Notes under the pieces: model-generated | Told to the model about the DNA's origin: nothing | Seen by the model: only the letters and a program-made list of their open reading frames with translations | The model's database searches: none | Made by a program: the position numbers and the translations under genes | NCBI GenBank assembly: GCA_051294375.1 | Contig: CM119268.1 | Location: 919,218-983,217, forward strand | Reading direction: 5' to 3' | Length of the DNA: 64,000 bases | Origin: Paraspadella gotoi | Taxonomy: Eukaryota; Chaetognatha | Part shown: positions 31,474 through 42,206 of the stretch, piece after piece | Layout of the letters: every line of letters starts with the position of its first letter | Position numbering within the stretch: position 1 is the first letter of the stretch

Positions 31474-32031
31474 CTAAAGGTTTAGTTTTTAATTCCAACC
31501 TTTCCATTTTTGAATCAAAAATAATACTAAAAAGGCTATTTGAAAATAATTTGATAAAAACACATAATAATTAAACCGTTTTTTTTTTTCAAACATGGAA
31601 TTCAAACCGAAAGCTTTCGCTCTCATATTCGGCCTTTGAGTCCACTGGACGTTCTCCCTCTAAAAAGCCTCTCGGGTCTTTGGAACGACTTTCATGGGGA
31701 CCGAAGGGAAAAAAAGATTCTTTCCTACTTTTATGGGGTTTTGAACGAGTTGGGGTCTGGAAGGTCTTGGGATGTAGGGGTCTGGAGGGGTCTTGGGATG
31801 TGGGGTCCAGCTTTGCATTTGGTAGTTGATTGGAGATTGACTGTTTTTAAATTTAAAACTGTAGGACAAGTAAGTCGAGATAATTTAAAATTATAAAAAA
31901 AGTTAGTGAAAGGTTTTTTTTTTTGAACGCTGAGACTTAACGATGCAGGGAAGATCTCGTTTACTGCTCGAATTTGATGCTCGACCTCTGGCGGTCGTTG
32001 ACTTAAAATCGCCGTTGCAAGCGGATTAATC

Positions 32032-32045
32032 TCTCTCTCTCTCTC

Positions 32046-32085
<40 letters not shown>
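32032..32085. repeat. (CT)n microsatellite, interrupted
   Basis: CT run with two TTTCTC interruptions. The corresponding stretch in copy 2 (36513-36597) is badly degraded by insertions. Confidence 0.95.
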
Positions 32086-32203
32086 AGGGGTATTTTTATA
32101 ACGAGTGAGTGTAGCCTTGAGTTTTAGAGGCTAATTTCATTTTATGAACCATAAAAAGTGATTCGGATATTTCTCACCCCCTATTTTTTCTTCTTTTTCT
32201 AGT

Positions 32204-32274
32204 CCTGGACGCTTCGGTCTTAAGACGCCCCGTTACGGTCCATTTCTTACCGGTTTTATGCTTTTATCGAGGAA
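32204..32274 (+). other. Possible small exon or decoy
   Basis: A strong acceptor (TTTTTTCTTCTTTTTCTAG) precedes 71 bases ending GAGGAAG|GTTAATC. Two of the three frames are open. The donor is weak and no homology is seen. Confidence 0.15.
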
Positions 32275-32364
32275 GGTTAATCTATTCTTTTTTTGTTATG
32301 CCTTTTTTTTTTAACGCGTCCTTCCTTTTTTCTTTTTCATCGCTTTTATACTTTTCATGACCCA

Positions 32365-32460
32365 ATGATGCATCAATTCTATGATGCATCAATTCTATGA
32401 TGCATCAATTCTATGATGCATCAATTCTATGATGCATCAATTCTATGATGCATCAAATGT
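32365..32460. repeat. 16-bp ATGATGCATCAATTCT minisatellite
   Basis: Six units at exact 16-bp spacing, each centred on the 10-bp palindrome TGATGCATCA. A degraded copy is at 36878-36995. Confidence 0.96.
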
Positions 32461-32464
32461 ATGA

Positions 32465-33375
32465 AGCTTGCTCTTCGCAAACCCTCTTTCCTCTTTTTTT
32501 CTTCATAGAGATTTTATTTTTTTACTTTTTTTTTTCCTCCTTTCGTCTCTCGTCTCCTCTCCTCGTTTCCATCCCTAATATTTTATTTCTATTTTATCCC
32601 TAATATTTTATCTCTATTCTTTTTAATTTTCTATTCTCATCAAGTTTAATAATATTTTCTCGTTTAATATTTTCTCGTTCCATCCCATCTCCAGAATTGC
32701 CCCTTCTTCCTTCTCTCGTCAATTTTCTGCCCTGAATTATCTTTCCATATTTTTTTCTATCGATCGTTATCCCCGTTCTCTATCGATCGTTATCCCCGGT
32801 CGTTTTGGCCGCGAATTTCCCGCTCGTTTCGTTCGCGAGTGGAATTTGTTTCCTTCGTGGTGAGGATTTTGTGTGTGAGAGAGGGAGAGAAAGAAAGAAC
32901 ACAGTTAAAATTGTTTGGACTGTCAAGGAAGTTCAGTCAGTCAGTTTGACACTGAAATTTCCCTTTTCAACCAGGTTAAAGAATAACTTCGGTAGGGCGA
33001 CGAACTTTGTCCCCTTGGTAAAATATTTCATAATAAACCAATTTAATTTTTTTTTGTTAATCTGACAAATTGGATTAAAAAAAAAAATCAGAGGATGGAT
33101 AGATTATATTATATTATTATTATAGATTTGAAGAAGAAGGATCTTCGTTAATATTTATAAAATATTATGTAGTGTTAGTCAAATATATTGTCAACCCAAG
33201 TGACATTTCCACTCTTATATAATCTTTCATACTTTCCATTCAACGGCCCAACCCATTCGAATCTTAACTCTCGCCTCTCAAAAAAACTTTTTTCTCCCTT
33301 CGAATACGTTGACCTTTTTTTTCGGACGAGTGGGGGCGTGAGAAACGACATCTTTCGTCGTTATTGACGACGAAT
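32465..33375. other. Unique DNA in duplication copy 1
   Basis: C/T- and AT-rich DNA with direct repeats CTATCGATCGTTATCCCC (32759-32800) and CAGTCAGT. No exon was recognised. A short (GA)n follows at 33381-33403. Confidence 0.5.
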
Positions 33376-33744
33376 GACGATAGAGAGAGAGAGAGAGAGA
33401 GAAAGAGTAAGTAAGAGTGCGAGGGAAAGAAATCATTCCCTCTTTCAAAAAAAAAAAGGTACCCATGATTGCGCAGCGAAAATCGTCAAAAAAGCGTAGA
33501 AAAGAAAAAAAGTTGGGTACTTAACTGGCAAATCTTTGTCGCCCTCCCCCGCCACCGCGCCCCATTTTCTCTCTTTTTCGCGTGCGGCGAGACGAATGGC
33601 GATCGGGGCCGTGATTTATGTTTGGTCACGACGAAAAAGGGTCAGCCTATTTTGAAGGAATGGAAAAAGACGACGACGATGACGACGAAAAAAAAAAAAG
33701 CACAGAGAGTTTGACGATTCTCTTTTCAAACGAAACTGATGGGG

Positions 33745-34115
33745 GAGTGACAGGCGGGGGTGTTGTACAGAGTGAGATGGGGGAGAGTGACAGGGCGGGG
33801 GTGTTGTACAGAGTGAGATGGGGAAGAGTGACAGGGGGGGTGTTGTACAGAGTAGATGGGGAAGAGTGACAGGCGGGGGTGTTGTACAGAGTGAGATGGG
33901 GAAGAGTGACAGGCGGGGGTGTTGTACAGAGTGGGATGGGGGAGAGTGGACAGGCTGGGGTGTTGTACGAGTGGGATGGGGGAGAGTGACAGGCGGGGGT
34001 GTTGTACAGAGTGGGATGGGGAGAGTGACAGGCGGGGGTGTTGTACAGAGTGAGATGGGGGAGAGTGAAGGCTGGGGTGTTGTACAGAGTGGGATGGGGG
34101 AGAGTGACAGGCTGC
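33745..34115. repeat. 40-bp G-rich minisatellite
   Basis: Nine units of GAGTGACAGGCGGGGGTGTT plus GTACAGAGTGRGATGGGG, each with a GGGGG and a GGGG run on the + strand. The matching array in copy 2 is 38360-38775. The long minus-strand His/Ser/Pro frames are translations of it. Confidence 0.96.
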
Positions 34116-34219
34116 GCGACGCAAAGCCTCGTTTCCCATCGGTCCGTTTCCTTTCGATCTGTTTCAAGGTCGTTTCAAGGTCACGACCTTTTTTGAATCC
34201 GACCCTCAATCCGAAACTG

Positions 34220-34234
34220 ATTGGCGCTGATTGG
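34220..34234. promoter_or_regulatory. Paired ATTGG (CCAAT) motifs
   Basis: CTGATTGGCGCTGATTGGCC carries two NF-Y-type cores 10 bp apart; conserved in duplication copy 2 near 38882. Function is inference. Confidence 0.3.
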
Positions 34235-34239
34235 CCTCC

Positions 34240-34975
34240 CTGATTGCTTCACTCTCGACTTTTCGCTTCGGCGTCTCCTCCATATTTTTTTTTACAATGC
34301 GTCGTAAAAAATAATCCTGATCCGATTTGTTTTTTTGACGGTCGCGTCTGGGTCAAATTTTTAATGTTTTTTTTTTACTCTTTTTCTCTTTCGCCGATTT
34401 CGCCGATTTGGCTTTTTCACACGGACACCTCAGAACGGACGGACGGACGGACGGAATTTTTACGTGCGAATTCGCCATCAATGGATTATATGAGCGACGA
34501 AGGTTAATAGGCCACCAAGATCTTGATTAAAAAAATACTCGAAAGAAATGAAATAAAATTAATTCGGCGCAACTAAACTAGAATAAATATTAAAAAAATT
34601 AAAAAAAAGGTTTTGAATTGGCTACAAGATATATCGAGAATGCAATGGCACCGCCTCATCCGAATCGCGAATTCCGATTCCATTCTTTGATCTGATTCCA
34701 TCTTCGATGGCACAAACAAAAAGAAGAAAATAACCTCGTACTACCAAGTTAAAAAAAAACAAACCGGAAGACGAGACGCGACGCCGAAGACACGAAGGTC
34801 GCGTGGCACCAGCGAACTTTGGGAGAAACAAAAAACCCCAGATGTCAAAGTAAAACTGGATTTATGGTTTTTTCCTTGGATTCTTCTTTTTTTTCATCTC
34901 CATCTCGCGTGGTCGACACACAATAAGTTAACAATAAATAGGTTAAAATAAAAAAAAATCATATATTATATAGTA
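34240..34975. other. Unique DNA in duplication copy 1, no gene called
   Basis: Contains a GGAC array (34437-34454), and GGCGCAACTAAACTAG (34565-34580), a family B end-like fragment. A start codon followed by a GAAG|GTTAAT donor-like site near 34482-34505 is too weak to call. Confidence 0.4.
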
Positions 34976-34980
34976 ATAGA

Positions 34981-35220
34981 CACTCGTAACACTAAGAGTC
35001 GAAACATGTACAATAATAAAAATAAAAATTGGTATTACAACGAATTTTTCGTTTCATCTCTAAACTATATAGTAATAAAATAATTTTTAAATGATTCCGT
35101 GAGCTTATCTATGAGATAAATCTTAGAACAAAGTTTTGATAAGGGATATGACAACGATTTTTATTTCAAAATGAAACGGACATGTTTCGACTCAAATACG
35201 AGTCTTCTTTTGCGCGAATT
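34981..35220. repeat. Inverted stem-loop pair (GAGTCGAAACATGT)
   Basis: ACTCGTAACACTAAGAGTCG AAACATG on the + strand faces GGACATGTTTCGACTCAAAT ACGAGTC 165 bp later in inverted orientation. Each is a small stem-loop (ACTC...GAGT). The arrangement recurs at 39658-39902 and, related in sequence, at 53160-53335. Confidence 0.75.
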
Positions 35221-38200
35221 CGATGTGTGAATTTGAAGTGAAATTTTGTGTGTGTGTCTCTCTCCCCACCTTCTCAATTCCCCACCCTATCAATTACCAA
35301 AGAGACGAAGACGAGGTCGCTCCTCATGTACGCACCGTTCATTCACCCAGACTCTTCCAGGTTCTCTTCCACTCTCCTCCCGCGCGAAAGTCTTCAACGA
35401 TGGCGAAATTGGGTTCCATATTGTGGCCGTGCAATCAAAGAGAAAGAACCAACCGTTATCCGTCGCTATGGCAATCGTTACTCGCGGTCGCTGTGGCGAG
35501 GATTCGCTATGTCGCCGCTACAGGGACGCTTCCCTCGCTTGTCATGCTTCATACAGAAGACGGAAGGGAGAGGAGAGAGGAGAGGTAGACAGAAAAAGGA
35601 ATACTTTAGAATTTTTAAAGCTTTGCGCAAGCTTCCGATTTTGCATAATTATGCGCTGTCACTTATTCTTCTACTCGTTCTATGTTATCCTTGGTGAGAT
35701 TGTTTTTTTTGTCTTTTAGCTTATGCTTTTCTTTGACTCGCTAGACGAGAGGCGGCGTGCGCACGCACGGGCCTAGCCGCACCGTCTGACGGCCCATTGT
35801 TTTGCCCGCAACAGCGGTCGGACTATCTTTTGGCATAAATCTCCTCGCTCTTCGTCTTGCATCTCCAAGCAGCTCGTCGGTCTTCGTCCGGTTGACGAAT
35901 GAAGACTCGATACGAGAGAACTATAAGGTTTAGTTGTTTAATTCCAACTTTCCATCTCTTTGAATCCAAAATATAATACTAAAAAGGCTATTTGAAAATA
36001 ATTTGATAAAAACACATAATAATTAAAACCGTTGTTTTTTTTTTCTCAAACATCGGAATTGTTACACCGAAAGCTTCGCTCTCATATTCGCGGCCTTTGA
36101 GTTTCGCACCTGGACGTTCTCCCTCTACAAAAGCTCTCGGTCTTTGGAACGCTTTCATGGGGACCGAAGGGAAAAAAAGATTACTTTCCTACTTTTTGGG
36201 GTTTGAACGAGTTTGGTGGTCTGGAAGGTCTTGGGATGTAGGGGTTCTGGAGGGTCTTGGTATGTGGGGTCCAGCTTTTGCATTTGGTAGTTGATTGGAG
36301 ATTACTTGTTTTTAAATTTAAAACTGGTAGGACAAGTAAGTCAAGATAATTTAAAATTTATAAAAAAGTTAGTGGAAAGGTTTTTTGAGTTTTTGAACGC
36401 TGAGAACTTAACGGATGCAGGGAAGTATCTTCCGTTTAACTGCTCGTAATTTGAATGCTGGCGAACTCATGGCGGTTCGTTGACTAAAATTCGCCGTTGC
36501 AAAGCGGGATTTAACTCTCTCTTTCTCTCTTCTCTCTCTTGTCTTTGCTTTCTCTCTTTCTCTTTTTCTGCTCTGCTGCGTCCTCTCTCTCTCTAAGGGG
36601 TATGGTTTTATTTTTTTTATAAGCGAGTGAGTGTACGTCCTTGAGTTTTAGAGGCTTAATTTCATTTTATGAACACAGTAAAAAGTGATTCGATATTTCC
36701 TCACCCCCTATTTTTTCTCTTTTTGCTAGTCCTGGACGCTTAGGTCTTAAGACGGCCCTCGTTACGGTCCAATTTCTTACCGGTTTTTTATTGCTATTTA
36801 TCGAGGAAGGTTAATCTATTCTTTTTTTGTTATGCCCTTTTTTTTTAACGGCTTTTTATAATACTTTATCATGACCCAATGATCCATCAATTCTCTTGAT
36901 GCCATCAATTCTATGATGCATCATTCTATGATGCATCAATTCCTGTGCATCATTATGAGCATCAATTATGCATGCCAATTCTATCGATTGATCAAAATGT
37001 ATAAGCTTGCCCTATTCAGCAACCCTCTTTGCCTCTTTTTTCTTCATAGAATTTTATTTTTTTACTTTTTTTTTTCCGTCCTTTTCGTCCTCTCGTCCCT
37101 CTCCTTCGTTTTCATCCCTAATATTATTATTTCTATTTTTACTCGCTAATATTTTATCGTGCTATTCTTTTTTAATTTTCTATTGCTTCATCAGTTAATA
37201 TATTTTCTTCGTTTAATTATTTTTCTCGTTCATCCCATCTTCCAGAATTGCCCCTTCTTCCATTCTCTCCGTCAATTTTCTGCCCTGAATTATCTTTCCA
37301 TAATTTTTTTCTATCGATCGTTATCCCGCGTTCTGCTATCTGATCGTTTATCCCCGGTCGTTTTTGGGCCGCGAATTTCCCGCTCGTTTCTCGTTCGCGG
37401 CGAGTGGAATTTGGTTTCTTTCGTGGTGAGATTTTGTGTGTGAGAGGGGCAGAGAAAGAAAGAACACAGTTTAAAAAATTGTTTGACTTCATGGAAGTTC
37501 AGTCAGTCAGTTTGACACTTTGAAATTTCCCTTTTCAACCAGGTTAAAGACATAAACTTCGGTAGGGGCGAACGAACTTTTGTCCCTTTGTAAAATATTT
37601 TCATTAATAAACCCAATTTAATTTTTTTTTGTTTAATCTGACAAATTGGATTAAAAAAAAAAAATCAGAGGATGGATAGATTTATATTATTATTATAAGA
37701 TTTTGAAGAAGAAGGATCTTCTTAATATTTTATAAAATATTATGTAGGTGTTAAGCTCGCAAATATATTGTTAACCCTAATAGTGACATTTCCACTCTTA
37801 TATAATCTTTCATACTTTGCCATTCCAACGCTCAACCCATTCGATATCTTAACTCTCGCCTGCTCAAAAAAACTTTTTTCTCTCCCTTCGAATACGTTTG
37901 ACCTTTTTTTTTCGGGACGACGTGGCGGGCGTGAGAAAACGGAAATCTTTCGTCGGTTATTGAACGACCGAAATGACGATAGAGAGAGGAGAGAGAAGAG
38001 AGAAAGAGTAAGTACGAGTGCGAGGCGAAAGAAATATCATTCCCTCTTTCAAAAAAAAAAAGGTACCCAGTGATTGGATCAGCGATAAATCGCAAAAAAG
38101 CGTAGAAAGAAAAAAAAGTTGGGTACTTAACTGGCAAATCTTTGTCGCCCTCCCCCGCCCACCGCGCCCACATTTCTCATCTTTTCGCGTGTGCGGCGAG

Positions 38201-38359
38201 ACCGGAATGGCCGATCGGTGGCCGTGATTTATGTTTAGGTCACGACGAAAAAGGGTGCGGCCTTATTTTTGAAGGATGGAAAAAAGACGACGACGATGAG
38301 CGACGAAAAAAAAAAAGCACGAGCAGTTTGACGATTCTCATTTTCACGACGAAACTGGA

Positions 38360-38775
38360 TGGGGTGAGTGACAGGCGGTGCGGTGTTGTCTCAGAGTGAG
38401 CATGGGGGAGAGTGACAGGGCGGGGGTGTTGTACCAGAGTGAGATTCGGGGGAAAGAGTTGACAGGCGGGGGTGGTTTGGTACAGAGTAGATGGGAAAGA
38501 GTGACAGGCGGGCGGTGTTGTACAGCAGTGAAGATGGGGCAAAAGAGTGACAGCGGGGGCTGTACTGTACTGATGTGGAGATGGGGGAGAGTGGACAGGC
38601 TGGGGTGGTTTGTACAGAGTGGGATGGGCGAGAGTGACAGGCGGGGGGGTGGTTGTACAGGAGTTGGGCATGGGGATGAGCTGACAAGGCGGGGGTGTTG
38701 TACAGAGTGAGATGGGGGAGAGTGTGAAGTGCTTGGGGTGTTGTACAGCGGTGGGATGGGGGAGAGTGACAGCTG
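38360..38775. repeat. 40-bp G-rich minisatellite, copy 2
   Basis: Same array as 33745-34115 with numerous single-base insertions. Confidence 0.93.
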
Positions 38776-39657
38776 CCGACGCAAAAGCCTCGTTTCCCAT
38801 CGGTCCGTTTCCTTTCGATCTTGTGTTCAAGGTCGTTTCAAGGTCACGACCTTTTTGAATCCGACCCTACAATCCGAAAACTGATTGGCGCTGATTGGCC
38901 TCCCTGATTGCTTCACTCTCGACTTTTCGCTTCGGCGTCTCCTCCATATTTTTTTTTACAATATGCGTCGTAAAAAAATAATCCTGATCCGATTTGTTTT
39001 TTTGACGTCGCGTCTGGGGTCAAATTTTTAATGTTTTTTTTTTTACTCTTTTTCTCTTTCGCCGATTTCGCCGATTTGCTTTTTCCACACGGACACCTCA
39101 GAAGCGGACGACGGACGGACGGAATTTTTACGTGGCGAATTCGCCATCAATGGATTATATGAGCGACGAAGGTTAATAGGCCACAAGATCATTGATTAAA
39201 AAATACTCGAAAAAGACGCGAAGAATGATAGAAAATAAAATTAATTCGGCGCAACTAAAACTAGAATAATATGTTAAAAAAAATTAAAAAAGGTTTTGAA
39301 TTGGCTACAAGAATATATCGAGAATGCAATGGCACCGCTCCATGAATCGCGAATTCCGATTCCATTCTTTGATCTGATTCCATCTTCGATGGCACAAACA
39401 CCGAAGAACATCACTCGTACTACCAAGTTAAAAAAAAACAAACCGGAAGACGAGACCCGACGCTTGAAGACACGAAGGTCGACGTGGCACCAGCGAACTT
39501 TGGGAGAAACAAAAAAAACCCCAGATGTCAAAGTAAAACTGGATTTTGGTTTTTTCCTTGGATTCATCTTTTTTTTCATCTCCATCTCGCGTGGTCGACA
39601 CACAATAAGTTACACAATAAATAGGTTAAATAAAAAAAATCATATATTATATGTAAT

Positions 39658-39902
39658 GAACACTCGTAACACTAAGCAGTCGAAAATGTACAATAATAAA
39701 AATAAATTGGTATTACAACGAATTTTTCGTTTCACTTCTCTAAACTATATAGTAATAAAATATATTTTTAAATGTTCCGTGAGCTTATCTATGAGAATAA
39801 ATCTTAGAACAAAGTTTTGATAAGGGATATGACAACGATTTTTATTTCTAAAATGAAACGGACATGTTTCGACTCAAATACGAGTCTTCTTTTGCGCGAA
39901 TT
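39658..39902. repeat. Inverted stem-loop pair, copy 2
   Basis: Second copy of the element at 34981-35220. GGACATGTTTCGACTC is retained; the first stem-loop reads GCAGTCGAAAATGTAC. Confidence 0.7.
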
Positions 39903-39954
39903 CGATGTGTGAATTTGAGAGTGAAATTTTGTGTGTGTGTCTCTCTTCCCCACC

Positions 39955-40402
39955 TTCTCAATTCCCCACCCTAATCAATTACCCACTTCTCAATTCCCCA
40001 CCCTCTCAGTTCCCCCCTCTCAATTCCGCCACTCCTCAAGTTGCCACCACCCTCTCAATTCCCCACCCTTCAGTTGCCCACCGCTTATTCCCCACCCTAC
40101 TAATCTCCCCACCCTCTAAATTCCCCACCCTCTCAATTCCCCACCCTCTCAATTCCCCACCCTCTCAGTTCCCCACCCTCTCAATTCCCCACCCTCTCAG
40201 TTCCCCCACTCTTCAGTGCCCACCCTCTCAATTCCCCACCCTCTCAGTTGCCCACCTCTCTAATTCCCCACCCTTCTAAATTCCCCACCCTTCTAAATTC
40301 CCCACCCTCTAAATTCCCCACTCGCAGTTCCCACCCAGTGCCCACCCTCTCAGTTTCCCACCCTCTGCAATTCCCTACCCTCTCAATTCCCCACCTCTCA
40401 AT
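39955..40402. repeat. 16-bp CTCTCAATTCCCCACC minisatellite, block 1
   Basis: About 28 units of CTCTCAATTCCCCACC and its CAGTTCCCC variant. It directly abuts the foldback element at 40403. Confidence 0.97.
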
Positions 40403-42206
40403 TAGACTCCCAAAATATCATACATTTATGAAAGTTCCTGATACCTGCAAGTTTCTTGTGTCAAATTTAGTGGAGAAAAACGAAAATCACAATAAAAAAA
40501 ATTTTCTGGATGCTCAATTATGGATTTTTCCCACGCTAGTTTTTTGCGTCGAACACTATTCCGGTTTTTAAAAATTCCAGGATTTTTTGGAAAAAAATGA
40601 AGCTGTTTTCAGCCCAGCAATACTTAAATTATTCAAAATAAAGTTACCGAATAACCTTAATATTACATTTTTTGTTTGTGTTTATAAATTAGGTTATAAA
40701 AATATAAATTACAAAAAGGCTTCAAAGTTAAAAAATTCATAATTTTTTTTTAAGCCAAATTGCGCCCTAATCAAAACTACTCCACTAATTTTTAAGAAAA
40801 TTTTACTAATCTGGTTAACACAAATAGAACTGTCAAAGGGATTTTAAATCTTAATCTTTAAACCCAAGATATTGACCTTTAAAAGTTTACCAAAGTGATG
40901 CAAAAATAAAGTAGCAAATAAGATGGAAGGCGACTTGGCCTTTGCAGCTAGCAAGCCTCTTTCACTCAACGCCTAACGCCTTAAACCGGCCCTAAACAAC
41001 CTTTAAATCTTAATCAGTTCCTAGCTTTGGGATTATCTCAACCTAACCCAAGCCCCTAACCTTAACGTGAAACTTCTTGTCCTTACCCTAAAGTCTGAAT
41101 CTTACCCGCAGGCAACCTTTCCCTCGGTAACGCTTAACCCAAGCTAGGATGTACTTTCTGCTGAACCTTAACCCAAAACCAGTACCCTGATCCAACTCTT
41201 ACCAGTTTCCCTGGCTGTAACATCTGCAGAGAGCTCACTTCCTCTAGCCCTAACCCTTAACCTAAGGCCTCCTGTTTTATTCATGCCAGAACCCTAACCT
41301 GCATCACTTAAAAAGGACTATCCACCAACCCTCCACTCACCTGAGGTTCACCTCTGAGCCTCAACTGAGGCTTCCCTGGCCGTCATAGGCCATCAATAAG
41401 GCTAAACTTTAATCTTTAATTCCTTCCCCAGTAGCTTTCCCTAAACCTTAACGCAAGCTTCTTATCTTTTCTGAGCCGCGTCTAAACTTGCCAGCTTAAA
41501 TCATAGCAACCTGGCCAAATGATAATTTTTGCTGTTTAGCTTGTACTTAAGCTCTGTACCTGGGACATTAAGAACAGGGTTGAGGCTTGCCAAAAGAATA
41601 AAAAGGCCTGGGCTAGGTTTAGGTTTGGAGGAGAGGCTAAGGGTTAAGGAGTGAGTGGGAGGCTTGCTATGCCACAAAGGCCATAGCGCCTTTTATCTAA
41701 TTAAGCTTCTTTTTTTTGCTCATTTGCGCAAAACCTTTAAAGGCCAATATCTTGTGCTTTAAGGATATTTTAATATTTAAAATCCCTTAAGAATTCTATT
41801 TTGGTATAAACCAAATCATACTTTCTTATAAAATCTTATTAGAATTTGTCAGGGGAACGATTTGGCTTAAAAAAAACTAATAATTTTTTAATTTTACAGT
41901 CCTTTTGTAATAATAATTTTTAAACGGCTTATTTATAACACAACAAAAATGAGTATTTAACGGTTATTAATAATTTATTTGATTAATTTAAGTATGCTGG
42001 CCTGAATAACAGCTCATTTTCTCAAAAAATATTTGAAATTTTTAAAACCGGAAGTGGTACGACGCAAAAACTGGCGTGGAAAATCCATCAAGAGCATTCG
42101 GGGAAATTTTTTATTGTGGATATTCGTTTTCTCCACTAAATTTGGAACAAGAAACTTTGCAGGTATCAGGAACTTCCAAAAATGCATGGTATTTCTGGGA
42201 GCTCTA
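40403..42206. mobile_element. Family C foldback element, copy 1
   Basis: About 1.8 kb. The two ends are inverted copies for at least 560 bp: the left arm's AAGTTCCTGATACCTGCAA and GTTTCTTG(TG)TCAAATTTAG recur reversed at 42120-42175. The similarity continues inward past AAGCCAAATTG and CAAGATATTG(AG)CCTTTAAA to CAAGCCTC. The centre (about 40970-41640) is rich in CCTAACCCT and TTAACC motifs. No transposase frame was found. It sits inside the 16-bp minisatellite, as does its second copy. Confidence 0.85.

Larger units (their letters stand above)
30928..35295. repeat. 4.4-kb tandem duplication, copy 1
   Basis: Unit repeated head-to-tail at 35296-39975 in the same order: X-box region, GGGCTGACCGCCC region, (CT)n, TGATGCATCA array, poly-T/AT region, G-rich 40-bp array, CCAAT pair, and an inverted stem-loop pair. 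This copy looks cleaner than copy 2. Confidence 0.93.
35296..39975. repeat. 4.4-kb tandem duplication, copy 2 (noisy)
   Basis: Colinear with 30928-35295 but about 300 bp longer because of many one-base insertions, densest at about 35400-37500 and 38000-38800. Homopolymers and unique sequence are both affected, as in uncorrected long-read consensus. Frames in this copy should not be translated literally. Confidence 0.92.

Noticed and set aside
34482-34505. Start codon plus donor-like site as a first exon
   Set aside because: Seven codons only, weak GTTAAT donor, no downstream partner.
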